Part shown: piece after piece, positions 5,095 through 5,990 of the stretch
How positions within the stretch are numbered: the stretch's first letter is position 1
How the letters are laid out: each line of letters begins with the position of its first letter
Assembly (NCBI GenBank): GCA_024639445.1
Contig: JAHEIJ010000149.1
Coordinates: 1-5,990, forward strand
From: Gammaproteobacteria bacterium
GTDB lineage: Bacteria; Pseudomonadota; Gammaproteobacteria; UBA6429; Thiohalophilaceae
Reading direction: 5' to 3'
Length of the DNA stretch: 5,990 nucleotides
Translations under genes and position numbers: made by a program
Notes under the pieces: model-generated
Seen by the model: the letters and a program-made list of their open reading frames with translations, nothing else
What the model was told of the DNA's origin: nothing
Database searches by the model: none

Positions 5095-5123
5095 AAAAGG
5101 GGCGGTTAACCGCCCCTTTTTTT
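5095..5123 (+). terminator. Rho-independent terminator of the cytochrome c5-c4 operon
   Basis: GGGGCGG / CCGCCCC (5099-5105, 5110-5116) forms a 7-bp GC stem with a TTAA loop, flanked by A4 and T7 (5117-5123). The whole of 5095-5120 is a perfect palindrome, so weak termination in the minus direction is also possible. It isolates dsbA from the cytochromes. Confidence 0.95.
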
Positions 5124-5220
5124 ATCTGCCGCCCAGTTACAGAATGTAGAACCGGATATGACCTGTGAATGTAGCAGGTTAATAAATCTGCCAGATCAAC
5201 TTGGTTGGAACTTTTTATCG

Positions 5221-5248
5221 TTGCCATGCACAGACATCATAGGATAAA
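5221..5248 (+). promoter_or_regulatory. Candidate sigma70 promoter of dsbA
   Basis: TTGCCA (5221-5226, 5 of 6) and GATAAA (5243-5248, 4 of 6) are 16 bases apart and would start transcription near 5255, leaving a leader of about 93 bases. The surrounding 5124-5347 also holds a small palindrome ATCTG-C-CAGAT (5186-5196) and a repeated GCGCGAA (5258-5264, 5294-5300). No gene is seen there. Confidence 0.35.
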
Positions 5249-5335
5249 GAATAAATCGCGCGAAGGTGGCCGGGAGTTTTCAATATTCGACTTGCGCGAA
5301 TTTGTGAGTTTGCCTAGGCTGGTGCCAATCAACTC

Positions 5336-5341
5336 AGGAGG
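5336..5341 (+). promoter_or_regulatory. Consensus ribosome-binding site of dsbA (AGGAGG)
   Basis: AGGAGG is six bases from ATG 5348 and only three from the in-frame TTG at 5345, so ATG 5348 is the better start. Confidence 0.9.
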
Positions 5342-5347
5342 AACTTG

Positions 5348-5977
5348 ATGAAATTAATACGGCTTTTACCCTTGCTTGGCTTGTTTTTGATGCCAGGGGG
5401 AACCGCACTGGCGGGCTATGAAGAAGGGATTGAATACGAGCGTCTTAAGGTGCCCGTAGCGACGGTTGATGCCAATAAAGTCGAGGTGGTGGAACTGTTC
5501 TGGTATGGCTGCCCCCACTGCTACCACCTCGAGCCAGATATGAAGAAATGGTTGAAAAGCAAACCGGCCAATGTGGTTTTTGTACGGGTGCCGGCGGTGT
5601 TTCGTCCTATATGGGGTTTTCATGCCAAGGTGTACTACACGGCCGAGGTCCTGGGGGTAGCTGAACAGGTACACGATGCCATGTTCGAAGCCATGCAGGT
5701 TCAGCGTCGCAAGATGGCGACAGTGGAAGAGGTCAAGGCGCTGTTTGCCAAATATGCTGTTTCGTCCGAGAAATTTGATAATGCCTTTAATTCTTTTGCG
5801 GTGGATGCCAAAGTACGGCGCGCAACTGATTTGACCCGGCGCTATGGAATTGAAGGTGTGCCCGCACTGGTGATTAACGGCAAGTATGTCACCGATGGTG
5901 TGATGGCCCATGGGCAGCGTGGCATGCTCGAGGTAACCGACTATCTTATTAGTAAGGAATCCAAATCAAGCAAGTGA
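5348..5977 (+). CDS. dsbA: Thiol:disulfide interchange protein DsbA
   Basis: A 209-residue precursor (E. coli DsbA is 208). The signal peptide has Lys2 and Arg5, a Leu-rich core and likely cleavage at Ala-Leu-Ala22|Gly23. The thioredoxin-fold active site is FWYGCPHCYHLEP with Cys55-Pro-His-Cys58. The usual DsbA helical insert follows, and the cis-proline loop is Gly170-Val171-Pro172, matching E. coli Val150-Pro151. DsbA introduces disulfides into exported proteins and is re-oxidised by membrane DsbB. Adjacent c-type cytochromes fit a shared envelope redox setting, since their CxxCH cysteines are DsbA substrates before heme attachment in many bacteria. The stop TGA overlaps a following ATG (5977-5979), which may begin the next gene, but only 14 bases are visible. 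Confidence 0.97.
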   Translation: MKLIRLLPLLGLFLMPGGTALAGYEEGIEYERLKVPVATVDANKVEVVELFWYGCPHCYHLEPDMKKWLKSKPANVVFVRVPAVFRPIWGFHAKVYYTAEVLGVAEQVHDAMFEAMQVQRRKMATVEEVKALFAKYAVSSEKFDNAFNSFAVDAKVRRATDLTRRYGIEGVPALVINGKYVTDGVMAHGQRGMLEVTDYLISKESKSSK

Positions 5978-5990
5978 TGCACCTAACTGT

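Noticed and set aside
5207..5241. RpoE-type promoter for dsbA: exact GGAACTT with a downstream TCATA
   Set aside because: The spacing between the two elements is 23 bases, far from 16-17, and no TCnnA lies at the correct distance.
5977..5990. Start of a further gene overlapping the dsbA stop (TGATG)
   Set aside because: Only four codons are visible (ATG CAC CTA ACT), too few to support a call. Pseudomonas has an endonuclease/exonuclease/phosphatase-family gene after dsbA as I recall, so it is plausible.

Overview
The window looks like chromosomal core sequence from a free-living, respiring gammaproteobacterium. The reasons are a polA - (sRNA locus) - engB - cytochrome c5/c4 - dsbA order, which I recall from Pseudomonas, a moderately GC-rich composition, and proteins that read clearly as gammaproteobacterial PolA, EngB and DsbA. 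The species cannot be fixed from this sequence; no mobile element, tRNA, rRNA or CRISPR array was seen.

Layout, left to right. Bases 1-1347 are the 3' half of polA (end of the 3'-5' exonuclease domain plus the whole polymerase domain), open at the left edge. Two short gaps (21 and 34 bases) then lead into an unidentified outer-membrane beta-barrel gene (1369-2205) and sixA (2240-2749), so the three probably form one transcription unit. Bases 2750-3210 hold no protein gene. They contain two successive multi-hairpin modules, each ending in a strong Rho-independent terminator with a U-tract. I read them as two related trans-acting small RNAs with C-rich loops, at the position occupied by Spot 42 (spf) in Escherichia coli and ErsA in Pseudomonas. 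The first has an RpoE/AlgU-type promoter placed so that transcription would begin at its first hairpin. engB follows on the minus strand (3211-3834), convergent with the sRNAs.

A divergent regulatory region (3835-4085) has sigma70-like promoters, a palindrome enclosing one -10 box and several small hairpins. It drives cytochrome c5 (4086-4406) and diheme cytochrome c4 (4456-5064), which end at a near-perfect palindromic terminator (5095-5123). dsbA (5348-5977) has its own leader and a consensus ribosome-binding site.

Functionally, the right half is an envelope redox block: periplasmic c-type cytochromes that carry electrons toward terminal oxidases, and the thiol oxidase DsbA. The left half couples DNA repair/replication (PolA), an outer-membrane protein and SixA to the sRNA locus. 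The most interesting item is the tandem sRNA pair with its envelope-stress-type promoter, including a possible pairing to the ribosome-binding site of the neighbouring outer-membrane gene.
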